Counted from the stretch's first letter, positions 25,720-34,841 are shown. The stretch: DNA of 56,757 bases from Arthrobacter sp. (GCA_023264815.1 JAHFUZ010000005.1:129842-186598); one strand, 5' to 3'. Numbers and translations: made by a program. Notes: generated by a model from the letters alone, not told the origin.

Positions 25720-26904
25720 GTGACTTCCGCCGGCACCACCCGAGAACGCGCCACGCGCAGCACGTCCGCGCCCCTCTACGCTGCCGGATTCGTGACAGCT
25801 TTCGGCGCGCACAGCATCGCCGCGGGCCTCGGGGCGCAGAGCGGCAACATCGGCCTGACCCTGCTCAACCTCGGCATCCTGCTGGCCCTGTACGACGTCT
25901 CCGAGGTCTTCCTCAAGCCGGTCTTCGGCGCCCTTAGCGACCGGATCGGCCCCAAACCCGTCATCGTCGGCGGGCTCCTGGCGTTTGCCGCCCTGTCTCT
26001 GATTGGCCTGTGGGCAGCGGATCCGCTGATGCTGGCGCTGGCACGGCTGGGCCAGGGCGCCGCCGCGTCAGCGTTCTCCCCCGCATCCTCGGCCATGGTG
26101 GCCCGTCTGGCGCGCGGCGGCAAGGCGGGCACGTACTTCGGCAGGTACGGGTCTTGGAAGAGCCTCGGCTACATCATCGGCCCGCTGCTGGGGGCAGGCC
26201 TGATCTGGGCAGGTGGCTTTGCCCTCCTGTTCGGCACACTGTCAGTTCTCGCGGCGGCCACGGCCCTGTGGGTTGTGCTGGCGGTCCCCCACCTCGAGCC
26301 CCTCCCGCGGCAGCGCTACACCGTGCTGGACCTCGCCCGCCAGGTGGGAGAACGGCGCTTCCTCGTCCCCACCCTAGTGCTCGCGGCATCAACAGCGGCC
26401 CTCGGCGCGGCGGTCGGTTTCCTTCCGGCACTGGCCACACGGCACGGCCTTGACGCCGTCGCCGGAACGGCCGCGGTCAGCCTCCTCGCCCTCGGATCGG
26501 TGCTCGTTCAACCACGGATCGGCAGGCTGCGGGACCGGAACCGCATCACGGACAATAAGGGCACGACGGCGGGACTCCTCCTCATCGCGTCCGGCGTCGG
26601 CCTGCTGGCAGTGGTCCCCGGACCGGTCACCATCTTCGTCGCCGCTGCGGTTCTGGGCATCGGCGTCGGCGCGGCCACACCGCTGGCTTTCGCGCACCTG
26701 GCCGACACCACCCCGCCGGAGCGGATGGGCAGGACCATGGGCTCCGCCGAGCTTGGCCGGGAGTTGGGCGATGCTGGCGGGCCGCTGCTGGTAGGCGGCG
26801 TCGCCACCCTGACCGCCCTCCCCCTTGGCCTCGGGGCCCTGGCCTTGCTGATCGCGGCGGCCAGCCTCCCCCGGCTTGGGTCCGCAACACCTCACACGCG
26901 TTAG
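25720..26904 (+). CDS. Major facilitator superfamily exporter
   Basis: 394 residues with about 12 hydrophobic segments. The MFS motif A appears between helices 2 and 3 as GALSDRIGPKPVIVGG, and motif C-like glycine-rich helices follow (GYIIGPLLGAGL). It looks like a drug or sugar efflux-type antiporter; substrate unknown. GTG at 25720 is chosen; the longer frame to 25642 adds a non-hydrophobic proline-rich stretch. Its 3' end overlaps an operator-like palindrome for the downstream lacI gene. Confidence 0.85.
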   Translation: MTSAGTTRERATRSTSAPLYAAGFVTAFGAHSIAAGLGAQSGNIGLTLLNLGILLALYDVSEVFLKPVFGALSDRIGPKPVIVGGLLAFAALSLIGLWAADPLMLALARLGQGAAASAFSPASSAMVARLARGGKAGTYFGRYGSWKSLGYIIGPLLGAGLIWAGGFALLFGTLSVLAAATALWVVLAVPHLEPLPRQRYTVLDLARQVGERRFLVPTLVLAASTAALGAAVGFLPALATRHGLDAVAGTAAVSLLALGSVLVQPRIGRLRDRNRITDNKGTTAGLLLIASGVGLLAVVPGPVTIFVAAAVLGIGVGAATPLAFAHLADTTPPERMGRTMGSAELGRELGDAGGPLLVGGVATLTALPLGLGALALLIAAASLPRLGSATPHTR

Positions 26905-26905
26905 G
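26890..26905. promoter_or_regulatory. LacI operator in the lacI promoter
   Basis: CCTCACACGCGTTAGG matches 14 of 16 positions of CCTAACACGTGTTAGG found in front of the sugar transporter operon. It overlaps the stop of the MFS gene and lies about 40 bases before the lacI start, indicating autoregulation. Confidence 0.6.
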
Positions 26906-26945
26906 TAGACTGCAGGAAACACCACACGCCGTGAGGAAACCCAGC

Positions 26946-28028
26946 ATGAACCGCAAAGCCACAGCACTGGACGTCGCCAAGCTCGCCGGGGTGTCCCGCA
27001 GCGCGGTGTCGCTGGTGTTGAACGGCCGCGGCGACGGGAATGTGGCCAAGGAGAGCCAGGTCCGGATCCGTGAAGCGGCCGCCACACTGAACTACACGCC
27101 CAATGCCATCGCCGTCAGCCTGCGGAACAGGCGCTCCAGGATCATCGGAATCGTCTCGGATCAGGTGGTCACCAGCCCGTTCGACGGCAACATCATCGCC
27201 GGCGCGGACGCCGTGGCCAGGTCCCAGGGTTTTGTCACCGTGGTGATGGATACGGAGCTTGACGAGGCGCGGGACGAGAGTGCCGTGGCCACGCTGCTGG
27301 ACCGCCAGGTGGACGGGCTGATGTACGTCACCGTGGGCCTGCGCCCCCTCCATGTCCCGCTCAACATGCTGCGCGTGCCCTCCGTGCTGGCCAACTGTTT
27401 CGATGACCGTCCGGAGGCAGGCGTTCCCGCGGTCATTCCGGATGAGGTCCGCGGCGGCCGGGAGGCGGCTGAGCATTTGCTGGAGCTTGGCCACCGGGAC
27501 ATCGCGTTCCTCGCCGGTGACAACCTCACGCCGGCAGCCCCCCGCCGCATCCAGGGCCACCGGGACGCGTTGGCGGCGGCCGGACTTCCGGTCCGCCCGG
27601 ACCGGATCATCCAGGTGGGCTGGGACATCGACGCCGGATTCCACGGGGCCATGAAGCTTCTGGACGGCGTCGCCGAGCCGGAGCGGCCCACCGCGATTGT
27701 CTGCGCGAACGACCGCCTGGCCATCGGCGTGGTGCTCGCGGCCAACAGGCTCGGCCTGGCAGTGCCCGGAGATGTCTCCATCATGGGCTACGACGACGAA
27801 TTCCGCATCGCCGCCACCATGGTCCCGGCCCTTACCACCATGGCACTTCCGCTGCGCGAGATGGGTGCCGCCGCCATGTCCGGGCTCCTGCGGGAACTCT
27901 CGGATGAGCCGGAGGAACACGAACCGGAACGGGAACAGGAGGACGACGGCGGCCGGGCCGAGACGCTGGTCCCGTGCCGGCTGGTGGTGCGCGAGTCAAC
28001 GGGCCCGGCGCCCGCCGGCCGGGCCTGA
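26946..28028 (+). CDS. LacI-family repressor of the fructan/sucrose operon
   Basis: 360 residues. The N-terminal helix-turn-helix and hinge helix read ALDVAKLAGVSRSAVSLVLNG, followed by a periplasmic-binding-protein-like effector domain with DGLMYVTVG, LGHRDIAFLAG and FRIAATMVPALTTMALP-type blocks. It faces the GH32/ABC operon tail to tail, sharing a terminator. Matching palindromes at its own promoter and at the operon promoter argue that it represses both until a sugar inducer appears. The C-terminal tail is unusually acidic (EEHEPEREQEDD). Confidence 0.9.
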   Translation: MNRKATALDVAKLAGVSRSAVSLVLNGRGDGNVAKESQVRIREAAATLNYTPNAIAVSLRNRRSRIIGIVSDQVVTSPFDGNIIAGADAVARSQGFVTVVMDTELDEARDESAVATLLDRQVDGLMYVTVGLRPLHVPLNMLRVPSVLANCFDDRPEAGVPAVIPDEVRGGREAAEHLLELGHRDIAFLAGDNLTPAAPRRIQGHRDALAAAGLPVRPDRIIQVGWDIDAGFHGAMKLLDGVAEPERPTAIVCANDRLAIGVVLAANRLGLAVPGDVSIMGYDDEFRIAATMVPALTTMALPLREMGAAAMSGLLRELSDEPEEHEPEREQEDDGGRAETLVPCRLVVRESTGPAPAGRA

Positions 28029-28042
28029 ACCGGCCGGCGGGC
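28010..28042. terminator. Bidirectional terminator between lacI and GH32
   Basis: A 13-bp perfect stem GCCCGCCGGCCGG / CCGGCCGGCGGGC with a 7-base loop that contains most of the lacI stop codon, followed by CTTTCGTTATTT on the plus strand. Confidence 0.75.
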
Positions 28043-28048
28043 CTTTCG

Positions 28049-29530
28049 TTATTTCGGCTGCTCCAGCTGCCAGGCATCAGCGGCCGCACCTTCAGGAAGC
28101 CGCAGCACCCACCGCTCGCCGGGCGCCGGATACGCCCGCAGGGTGGTGGCCACCGACCCGCTCCGGTACACCTCCACGAGCGACGCGTCCACAAAGACCC
28201 GCAGTTCCTCCCCCGCCGCGAGCGCACCGCTGAAAACAGGCTGCCCGGCCGGAGAATCGTCCCCCACCAGGGAAAGTTCGACGACGGCGTCCCCGGCCAG
28301 AGCGTCCGGCCCGCCGGAGGGAGCGGTCACCACAGCCTCGGCATAGGGCGGCAGCTCCACGTCACCGGCGGCGCCCGAAGCCAGCAGGGTTCCGCGGTAG
28401 GCGTCCACTTCCGGCGCAGGTGATACGGCCAGGGAGCCGTCCACCACGGACAGCAGGCGAGGGTGGGTGAGCACGCCGGCCCAGCCTGCGGCGTCGATCC
28501 CGTCCTGGGTGCGGCCCCGGCGGCCGTCGCGGCCCGGCCCTTCGTTGGCCCAGCCCCACAGCAGCGCCTTGGGCTCCGCCAGGGCCGCGAGGGCCGAGGA
28601 CGATGCCGGAGGATGTGGCGCACCTGCGCCGGCACCATCCTGGAGCTGTACGATCTGCGGGGCGTAGAAGTCCCGGCCCAGGTCCGACTTTCCACCGGCC
28701 TGCGGGGTGAAGACAGGCAGGCCGGTGGTGGGGTCCTCGGCCAGGGAACCGATCAGGTGGCCCACGCCGTTGGCGTGCTCGTGGTGGTCGCCGGACAGCC
28801 ACAGGGAGAACATCATCACCCAGGCGTCGTCGTCGGTATCGGACGGGACGCGAACCAGCTGCGGGCATTCCCAGATCTCGGCCGGTGTGTGGGCTGCAGC
28901 CACGGGGTTCCCGGACGTGAGCCAGACGCCCTGGTATTTCCAGTCGGCCAGGTCCTCCACCGTGTAGAGGAGCAGGGCCGCGTGGCCGGACGCCAGGCCG
29001 GCGCCCTGCATGGCATAGCGCTTGCCGTTGAGGCGGAAGATGAAGGGGTCCCGGACTGCCGTGACCTGGGGATCGGCCGGCATGGACGCGGCGACGTGCC
29101 CGTCCTGGTGCCACGAGACAAGGTCCGGCGAACCGCGTGAGATGACCACCTGGGAGTGGCCCCCGTCGCCGCGGACGCCGGAGTACGCGGCGGTGGGGAC
29201 ACCGCCGTCGTCCGTCACCACACCGGTCCAGCAGCCGTACTCGTCCGGCCCGCCGTCCTGCGGCCGCAGCGCCACCGGGTGTTCCTCCCAGCGCACCAGG
29301 TCGGCCGAGCTGACGTGGCCCCACGCGATCTTGTGGTGCCGGGCGGACTCGGGGTTGTACTGGAAGAACACGTGGTACCGGCCGTTGATGTAGCTGATGC
29401 CGTTGGGGTCGTTGATCCAGCCCTGGGCGGGGCGGGGGTGGAAGTGCGGGAACGCGGGGTCCGGGTGGGCCGCGGCAACGCGGGCGAAGTCCGTGACGGC
29501 AAGGTCGGCGGCAAGGTCCGGGGATGACAT
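28049..29530 (-). CDS. Glycoside hydrolase family 32 beta-fructosidase
   Basis: 493 residues; hydrolyses sucrose, inulin- or levan-derived fructosides. The three acidic motifs of the family are present: WINDPNG with the nucleophile Asp at about 41, RDP (AVRDPFIF) near 158 and the acid/base Glu in IWECPQL near 218. A C-terminal beta-sandwich follows, including LRVFVDASLVEVYRSG. No signal peptide is seen, so it acts in the cytoplasm on imported oligofructosides. Last gene of the transporter operon, with GAGAGG before its ATG. Confidence 0.93.
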   Translation of the reverse strand: MSSPDLAADLAVTDFARVAAAHPDPAFPHFHPRPAQGWINDPNGISYINGRYHVFFQYNPESARHHKIAWGHVSSADLVRWEEHPVALRPQDGGPDEYGCWTGVVTDDGGVPTAAYSGVRGDGGHSQVVISRGSPDLVSWHQDGHVAASMPADPQVTAVRDPFIFRLNGKRYAMQGAGLASGHAALLLYTVEDLADWKYQGVWLTSGNPVAAAHTPAEIWECPQLVRVPSDTDDDAWVMMFSLWLSGDHHEHANGVGHLIGSLAEDPTTGLPVFTPQAGGKSDLGRDFYAPQIVQLQDGAGAGAPHPPASSSALAALAEPKALLWGWANEGPGRDGRRGRTQDGIDAAGWAGVLTHPRLLSVVDGSLAVSPAPEVDAYRGTLLASGAAGDVELPPYAEAVVTAPSGGPDALAGDAVVELSLVGDDSPAGQPVFSGALAAGEELRVFVDASLVEVYRSGSVATTLRAYPAPGERWVLRLPEGAAADAWQLEQPK

Positions 29531-29557
29531 TGAAGTAAGCCTCTCAGAAATGGTTGG

Positions 29558-30442
29558 TTATTTGCCGCTGCCGGCGGTGAGGCCGTCCTGCAGCGCGCGC
29601 TGGCCGAAGATGAAGACCACCAGCGCCGGGATCATGGACAGGACCACGCCGGCCAGCACCACGGAGATGCTGCCTGTGCCCAGGTTGCCCTGGAGCGAGA
29701 CGAGGCCCAGCGGGAGGGTGAAGTTCTGTTCGGAGATGGTCATGATGAGCGGCCGGAAAAACTCGTTCCAGTGGAAGTTGAAGGCGAGGATGCCCACGAT
29801 CGCCATGCCCGGCACGGCCAGCGGAGCGTACACCGAGCGGAAGGTCCGCCAGGGTGAGGCGCCGTCGATCGAGGCCGCTTCAGCGAGGTCCGCCGGCAGC
29901 CCCAGGAAGTACTGCCGCATCAGGAAGGTGCCGAACGCCGTCGGGATGGCCGGCAGGATCAGCGCCAGCAGCGTGTCCGAGAGCCCCATGCCGCGGATCA
30001 GCATAAACACGGGCACGATTGTCACCTGCACCGGCACCATCATGGTGGCCAGCACGATCGAGAACAGGGCGCCGCGGCCGCGGAACTTCAGGTTGGCGAA
30101 GGCGTAGCCGGCCATCGCCGCGGTGATCATTTGGCCGACGGCGATGAGCCCGGTAACCAGGGCGCTGTTCAGCACCAGCAGGACGATATCCAGCTGCTGG
30201 AACACCTGGGCGTAGGAGGTAAAGTCCGGGTTCCAGGGGAAGAACGACGGCGGCAGCTTGAACGATTCGGACGGTGACCGCAGCGACGTGGACAGGGTCC
30301 ACATCACCGGTCCCAGGGTCAGGACGGCGGCGATCATGAGCAGGACGATGCGGAGGATCAGGTTCCAGTTCAGCTTCGGCCGCGGGCGGGCTGGCACGGC
30401 GGGGGCCGTGCCGGTGGAGACGCGCTCTGTAGTGATAGACAT
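29558..30442 (-). CDS. Sugar ABC transporter permease (MalG type)
   Basis: 294 residues, six or so membrane segments. The EAA loop reads LPADLAEAASIDGASPWRTF followed by PLAVPGMA, the pattern of CUT1 carbohydrate permeases. It pairs with the permease encoded 8 bases upstream. No ATPase is encoded in the operon, so a shared MsiK-like ATPase elsewhere in the genome probably energises it (inference from other actinobacteria). Confidence 0.92.
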   Translation of the reverse strand: MSITTERVSTGTAPAVPARPRPKLNWNLILRIVLLMIAAVLTLGPVMWTLSTSLRSPSESFKLPPSFFPWNPDFTSYAQVFQQLDIVLLVLNSALVTGLIAVGQMITAAMAGYAFANLKFRGRGALFSIVLATMMVPVQVTIVPVFMLIRGMGLSDTLLALILPAIPTAFGTFLMRQYFLGLPADLAEAASIDGASPWRTFRSVYAPLAVPGMAIVGILAFNFHWNEFFRPLIMTISEQNFTLPLGLVSLQGNLGTGSISVVLAGVVLSMIPALVVFIFGQRALQDGLTAGSGK

Positions 30443-30450
30443 GGCTGGCC

Positions 30451-31416
30451 TTACTGGTAGAAGACGAATCGTTTGCTGAGCCGGAACTGCGCGGCGGTGA
30501 TGGCCATGATGATGAGCGTGAGGAGCACGCCGATGGCCGAGGCCTGGCCGAATTCCAGCCGCTGGAACGCGGATTCGAAGATCACCATCACGGCGGTGCG
30601 GGTGGAGTCGCCGGGCCCGCCGCGGGTCAGGACGTACGGCTGGTCGAACACCTGGAGCGCACTGATGATGGCCATCACGGAGGCCAGCAGGGTGGTGGGG
30701 CTGAGCAGCGGCAGCGTGACATGGACATGCTTGCGCCAGCCGGTGGCGCCATCCAGCGACGCCGCCTCATAGGTTTCGGCGGGGATGGACGCCAGCCCGC
30801 CGATGAACAGCAGGAATGAGAACCCGAAGTTCTGCCACACATAAACCAGGATCACGACGGCGGCGGACCCGCCGGGGGTGGTCAGCCACGGCACCGCGGG
30901 GATGCCTGCCAGGGACAGGAACCAGTTGACCACGCCGAACTGCTCGTTGAAGAGGTAGCGCATAAAGATGGAGACCGAGGCGGCGGAGAGGATCAGCGGG
31001 AAGAAGAACGCCGAGCGGAAGAAGCCGCGCAGCCAGGCCGGCATCTTCTCCTGCACCATCACGGCGAGCGCCAATGCCAGGCCCAGCTGGAGGGCCACCG
31101 CCACAATCACGAACACGATGGTGTTCAGGAAGGACACCCGGACCGTGGGGTCCTGGACCACTTCGGCGAAGTTGTCGAAGCCCACGAACGTGGGGGCGGA
31201 GATGATGTCCCAGCGGAAGAACGCCAGCACCACCGAGGCCACGATGGGCACCAGGGTGAACAGGCCCATGCCCAGGACGGTGGGGGCCAGGAAGATCCAG
31301 GCGAGCCAGCGCTGGCTGTGCCGGCCGGACGGGGTGTGGGCCGCCCCGGGCTGCGCCGGCTTGATGGCCTGCTTGGCCTGCTTGGCCTGCTCCCGGCGAG
31401 GGGTGGTGGTGCTCAT
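30451..31416 (-). CDS. Sugar ABC transporter permease (MalF type)
   Basis: 321 residues. A Lys/Gln-rich cytoplasmic start (REQAKQAKQAIKPAQPG) precedes the first membrane helix. The EAA loop reads SIPAETYEAASLDGATGWRK followed by HVTLPLLSPTTL. Its ATG overlaps the stop of the binding-protein gene by 4 bases. Partner of the following MalG-type permease. Confidence 0.92.
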   Translation of the reverse strand: MSTTTPRREQAKQAKQAIKPAQPGAAHTPSGRHSQRWLAWIFLAPTVLGMGLFTLVPIVASVVLAFFRWDIISAPTFVGFDNFAEVVQDPTVRVSFLNTIVFVIVAVALQLGLALALAVMVQEKMPAWLRGFFRSAFFFPLILSAASVSIFMRYLFNEQFGVVNWFLSLAGIPAVPWLTTPGGSAAVVILVYVWQNFGFSFLLFIGGLASIPAETYEAASLDGATGWRKHVHVTLPLLSPTTLLASVMAIISALQVFDQPYVLTRGGPGDSTRTAVMVIFESAFQRLEFGQASAIGVLLTLIIMAITAAQFRLSKRFVFYQ

Positions 31417-32834
31417 GACTGCCTCCTCAGGGCCAGTTCAAGGTCGCGCTGCATGGATTCGAGGGCCTGTTTCAGCTGGCGCTCGTCGCCGCTGACGGCC
31501 AGCGAGACGTTCTTCATCAGGGCCGTTTCGACGGCGGCCTGCTGCGGCGGCGCGGGGATGGGGCCGGTGGTGGGGTACTTGTCCAGCGTGTCGTAGAAGA
31601 CCTTCCAGTGCGCCGGACCCTTCCCTTTGTAGAGGGCCTCGTTGACCATGGAGCGGCGGGCGGGGGTGGTGACCGGGTTGGGGAAGATCAGTTCCATGGC
31701 CTCACGGCTGGCGCTGAACTTGATCCATTCCCAGGCGGCATCCTTGTCCTTGGCGGTTTTCATGATGGCGTAGCCCGCGGTGCCGAACTGGTGCCGCTGG
31801 GTCCGCCACTTGGGGAAGAACGCCACGTCGTAGTCGTTTTCCTTCATGCCTGCCTCGTGGAGGCCCTGGACCCAGTAGCCGCCTGCCGGGGTGGTGCCGA
31901 TCCGGTTGGAGGCGAAGAGTCCCACCAGGGAACTGCCGCCGCCTTCTTCGGGGCGGACGCCGAGGCCGTCCTTGACCAGGCCGCGGAGGTAGTCGAAGCT
32001 CTCGAACACCCGAGGGTCGTCGGCATTGGGTTCCAGCCACTGGTAGCCGCCGGAGCGCAGGCGCCGGGAGGGGTCCTGGGCGTAGAAGGAGTCCCAGAGC
32101 CAGTCCCCGCCGGTGGACCTGGTTTCCTTGAGGAAGCTGGTGTCGTTGGCATAGAGCCAGGGCACCACACCGCCGAAGAGCCGGTTGGTCCAGTAGTACG
32201 GGGTGAAGTCGGAGGGCCGGGCCTTGCGCATCGCGGCGAGGCTGTTGCGGAAGTCCACGTGGGTCCAGTCGTCTGCCGGGCGCTCCAGCCCGGCCTGCGC
32301 GAAGGCCGTGGTGTTGTAGTACATATTGGCGGCGTTCCAGTCCATGGGGAGCTGGAACAGGCTGCCCTTGTACATAAAGGCTTCCACCAGGCTGGGGTGG
32401 ACGTCGTCGAAGAACTCGGCCATGTCCGCGGCGTCGCGGCGCAGGTACTCGTCCAGCGGGTGGGCCAGCTTGTCCGCGAAGAGCTGCGCGCCTTCGGTGG
32501 CAACGTAGACCACATCCGGCGGGGTGCCGGCGGCAACCATGGTGAGGATCTTGGTGAAGAAGTCTTTCCAGTCCACGGCCTGGATGGCCTGGACCTTGAC
32601 CCGGATGTCCGGGTGCAGGCGGGTGAACGCGTCGATGGCGCGCTGGCGCGCGGCGGCATCGGCGGCTGTCCCCATGATGGCAATGCTGAGGCTGTTGTCG
32701 CCCCGCCCGGGAATGTCGGATCCGGAGAGCCGCGGCCACGACGCCACGGTTGCTCCCAAAATTCCTGCTCCCAAGGCACCCAGGGCGGTCCTGCGGGAGA
32801 TCTCCCGCAGGCGGCCAGTTGTGGCACCGGTCAT
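31413..32834 (-). CDS. Sugar ABC transporter, extracellular binding protein (Tat signal)
   Basis: 473 residues, family 1 solute-binding protein. The start has a twin-arginine signal (EISRRTALGALG, Arg 14-15) and no lipobox Cys, which is unusual for a CUT1 binding protein in this group. The mature part has the usual blocks: FTRLHPDIRVKVQ, GTPPDVVYV, YNTTAFAQAGLERPADDWT and PVTTPARRS. First gene of the operon, 10-60 bases downstream of two LacI operators, hence sugar-induced. Ligand presumably short fructans or sucrose, from the GH32 partner. Confidence 0.9.
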   Translation of the reverse strand: MTGATTGRLREISRRTALGALGAGILGATVASWPRLSGSDIPGRGDNSLSIAIMGTAADAAARQRAIDAFTRLHPDIRVKVQAIQAVDWKDFFTKILTMVAAGTPPDVVYVATEGAQLFADKLAHPLDEYLRRDAADMAEFFDDVHPSLVEAFMYKGSLFQLPMDWNAANMYYNTTAFAQAGLERPADDWTHVDFRNSLAAMRKARPSDFTPYYWTNRLFGGVVPWLYANDTSFLKETRSTGGDWLWDSFYAQDPSRRLRSGGYQWLEPNADDPRVFESFDYLRGLVKDGLGVRPEEGGGSSLVGLFASNRIGTTPAGGYWVQGLHEAGMKENDYDVAFFPKWRTQRHQFGTAGYAIMKTAKDKDAAWEWIKFSASREAMELIFPNPVTTPARRSMVNEALYKGKGPAHWKVFYDTLDKYPTTGPIPAPPQQAAVETALMKNVSLAVSGDERQLKQALESMQRDLELALRRQS

Positions 32835-32844
32835 GTTTTTTTCC

Positions 32845-32864
32845 TTCCTAACACGTGTTAGGAA
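32845..32864. promoter_or_regulatory. LacI operator 1 of the fructan operon
   Basis: A perfect 20-bp palindrome TTCCTAACACGTGTTAGGAA, 11 bases before the ATG of the binding-protein gene. Confidence 0.8.
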
Positions 32865-32878
32865 GCTTAGAGGGTGGA

Positions 32879-32894
32879 CCTAACACGTGTCAAG
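32879..32894. promoter_or_regulatory. LacI operator 2 of the fructan operon
   Basis: CCTAACACGTGTCAAG is a near copy of operator 1; the centres are 32 bp apart, three helical turns, so two repressor dimers can sit on the same face or loop. Confidence 0.75.
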
Positions 32895-33091
32895 CATCAC
32901 ATCTCCCCTGCCCCGGTTGCGGCAGCTGCCCGGCTGCGAGGCGTTTGCGCCCCTGCCGCTTCGGGGGAACTGTTCATTGTCACGGGCTCTGTGCCGGAGG
33001 AGACTTGAGGCGACGGCACCCCATCCCGGGCCGCCCGCGGGGCCACCTGGCTGCGGGGCCTCACAGTACCCGGCAGCGGCCTGGTGGATCG

Positions 33092-33880
33092 ATGAGTTCC
33101 GTGACACCCTTCAAACCGGGCGCGCAGCGGTCGCGCCACCTCTTGCCCCTGATGGCTATCGCGCTGATTGGATGTCTCGGCGGGTGCCAGTATGAGTCCG
33201 CCGAAGTCCCCCTCCCGTCCGTCAGTTCTGCGGCTACGGAGGCTGGTACGGTCCCACCGCTGCCTGAGAGCGGCCACACCGGCAGGGTCCCACTACTGCC
33301 GGAGAACGGCGCCATAAACGCCGGCACATACCTCGTCCCCGCCGCCGGCTTTACGGCGCTTTTCGAGATCACCGCCCCAGACGGCTGGTCGAGCCCTGAC
33401 GGCGACGGTCTGGCCAAGGACGACCCGGTTCACCCGGATGAATGGGGGGTCTTCGTGGGTTGGTGGCCGGCCAAGTATGTGCCGACGGACGCCTGCGCGT
33501 GGCTGGACGCGCTCGTCGAGGTTGGACCGTCGCCTCAGGTCTTCGTTGACGCGATGACGGCGCAGAAGTCAACGGCGAGCAGTCGTCCCGTCGAGGTCAG
33601 GTTGGGCGATTACTCCGGCTTCGAGTTCGACCATTCCGTCGAAGGCAACGTGGACTTCGCAGCCTGCGACCGCGGCAAGTTCTGCATCCACTCAGACCTC
33701 TCAAACGAATGCACACGCTGGTACTCGAGCGCCGCTGAGCGCGAAACCTACCGGGTGGTCGACTTGAACGGCCAGCGCGGGGTGATCTGGGTGGTCCAAT
33801 TCCACGAAACGATCAATCCGGAGCTGACAAAGGAGGCACGCGCCGTCTTCGATTCGATCGTGTTCAAGTCAGGCGGGTGA
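33092..33880 (+). CDS. Lipoprotein of unknown function
   Basis: 262 residues. A basic start and hydrophobic stretch end in the lipobox LGGC with Cys 32, so it is membrane anchored outside the cell. The rest is a globular domain rich in acidic and aromatic residues (EWGVFVGWWPAKYV, ARAVFDSIVFKSGG) and has paired Cys (CDRGKFC). I recognise no family. The ATG at 33092 has GGTGG upstream; the open frame to 32855 overlaps the fructan operators and is rejected. Confidence 0.75.
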   Translation: MSSVTPFKPGAQRSRHLLPLMAIALIGCLGGCQYESAEVPLPSVSSAATEAGTVPPLPESGHTGRVPLLPENGAINAGTYLVPAAGFTALFEITAPDGWSSPDGDGLAKDDPVHPDEWGVFVGWWPAKYVPTDACAWLDALVEVGPSPQVFVDAMTAQKSTASSRPVEVRLGDYSGFEFDHSVEGNVDFAACDRGKFCIHSDLSNECTRWYSSAAERETYRVVDLNGQRGVIWVVQFHETINPELTKEARAVFDSIVFKSGG

Positions 33881-33897
33881 CCAGCTGATCAGTTCTT

Positions 33898-33911
33898 CAC
33901 AGAATTCTGTG
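33898..33911. promoter_or_regulatory. Palindrome in front of the PAP2 gene
   Basis: CACAGAATTCTGTG is a perfect 14-bp palindrome 13 bases before the PAP2 start codon. Candidate operator; regulator unknown. Confidence 0.4.
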
Positions 33912-33924
33912 ACACCCTTAACTG

Positions 33925-34833
33925 ATGACCATGTCGAAGCCAGCGCGCATCAGAACTGCGGCACGTCCCGCCCCGGGCTCCGGTTTTATGTTCTTTTTCG
34001 CCACGCTCGCCTGCATCGTGGGCCTGATTGCCACGTACTACTACTTCGTCCAGACCACCACTGGTCAGTTCATCGATGAGTCCGCCCTGGTTGAGGCCGT
34101 GGACATTCACGGTCCCGCAGGCAAGGCGGCCACCGGGTTCTTGGACTTGCTGCCCACCATTTCCCTGGTGATGGCCGCCGTCGTGGTCCTGTTTGTGACG
34201 GTGATCCGGCGGCGCTGGTCGGCCGCCGGAATCGCGCTGACGGCGTGCGTCGCGGCCAACATTGCCACCCAGGTCCTCAAAGACATCCTGCCCGCGCGCC
34301 CGGACAAGGGCGTGGTGACGCTGGAACTGAACTCGCTGCCCTCCGGGCACACCACACTGGCGGCGTCTGCTGCGGCGGCAGTCTTCCTGATGGCCTCGCC
34401 GCGGTGGCGTCCGCTGGCCGGTTTTGTGGGCGGCACGTTCGCCATCGCTTCCGGTGTTTCCACGCTGATCAACCAGTGGCACCGCCCTGCCGACGTCGTG
34501 GCAGCCTTCCTCCTGGTGGGCGCGTTCATGATCCCCGCCGGCTGGCTGATCATGCGGCAGGGCGCAGCGTGGAACGAGTGGGACGGCTTCGGCAGGCACG
34601 TGGGGTCCGCGCCCATCTGGCTCAAGCTGCCGGTGGTGATCGGGCTGGCTTCGGCCGCGGTGGCAGTGTATTCGCTGGCCAGGATCGCCCCCGGCCCGTT
34701 CCAGGAGGAAAGCACCACCCACTATTTCTGGGCGGGCATCGCGCTCATTGTGATCGCCGGGTACCTGGCCACCGTGGCCACCACGTCGCTGTTCGCCTAT
34801 GCCGCACGACGACGGGACTCACCGGAGCGCTGA
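33925..34833 (+). CDS. PAP2-superfamily membrane phosphatase
   Basis: 302 residues with about six membrane helices. The three phosphatase motifs are present: KDILPARPDK (KxxxxxRP), LPSGHTT (PSGH) and STLINQWHRPADV (the SRxxxxxHxxxD region, with T/L variation at the start). Family members dephosphorylate lipid phosphates such as undecaprenyl diphosphate or phosphatidic acid. The ATG at 33925 is followed by a second in-frame ATG at 33931; neither has a good ribosome site. Confidence 0.88.
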   Translation: MTMSKPARIRTAARPAPGSGFMFFFATLACIVGLIATYYYFVQTTTGQFIDESALVEAVDIHGPAGKAATGFLDLLPTISLVMAAVVVLFVTVIRRRWSAAGIALTACVAANIATQVLKDILPARPDKGVVTLELNSLPSGHTTLAASAAAAVFLMASPRWRPLAGFVGGTFAIASGVSTLINQWHRPADVVAAFLLVGAFMIPAGWLIMRQGAAWNEWDGFGRHVGSAPIWLKLPVVIGLASAAVAVYSLARIAPGPFQEESTTHYFWAGIALIVIAGYLATVATTSLFAYAARRRDSPER

Positions 34834-34841
34834 CCGCACCC

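Noticed and set aside
32855..33091. N-terminal extension of the lipoprotein at 33092
   Set aside because: It would run through the fructan operators and place the signal peptide inside the protein.
33889..34722. 277-codon minus-strand frame over the PAP2 gene
   Set aside because: No motif, Gly/His/Arg-rich; the plus-strand gene has all phosphatase motifs.
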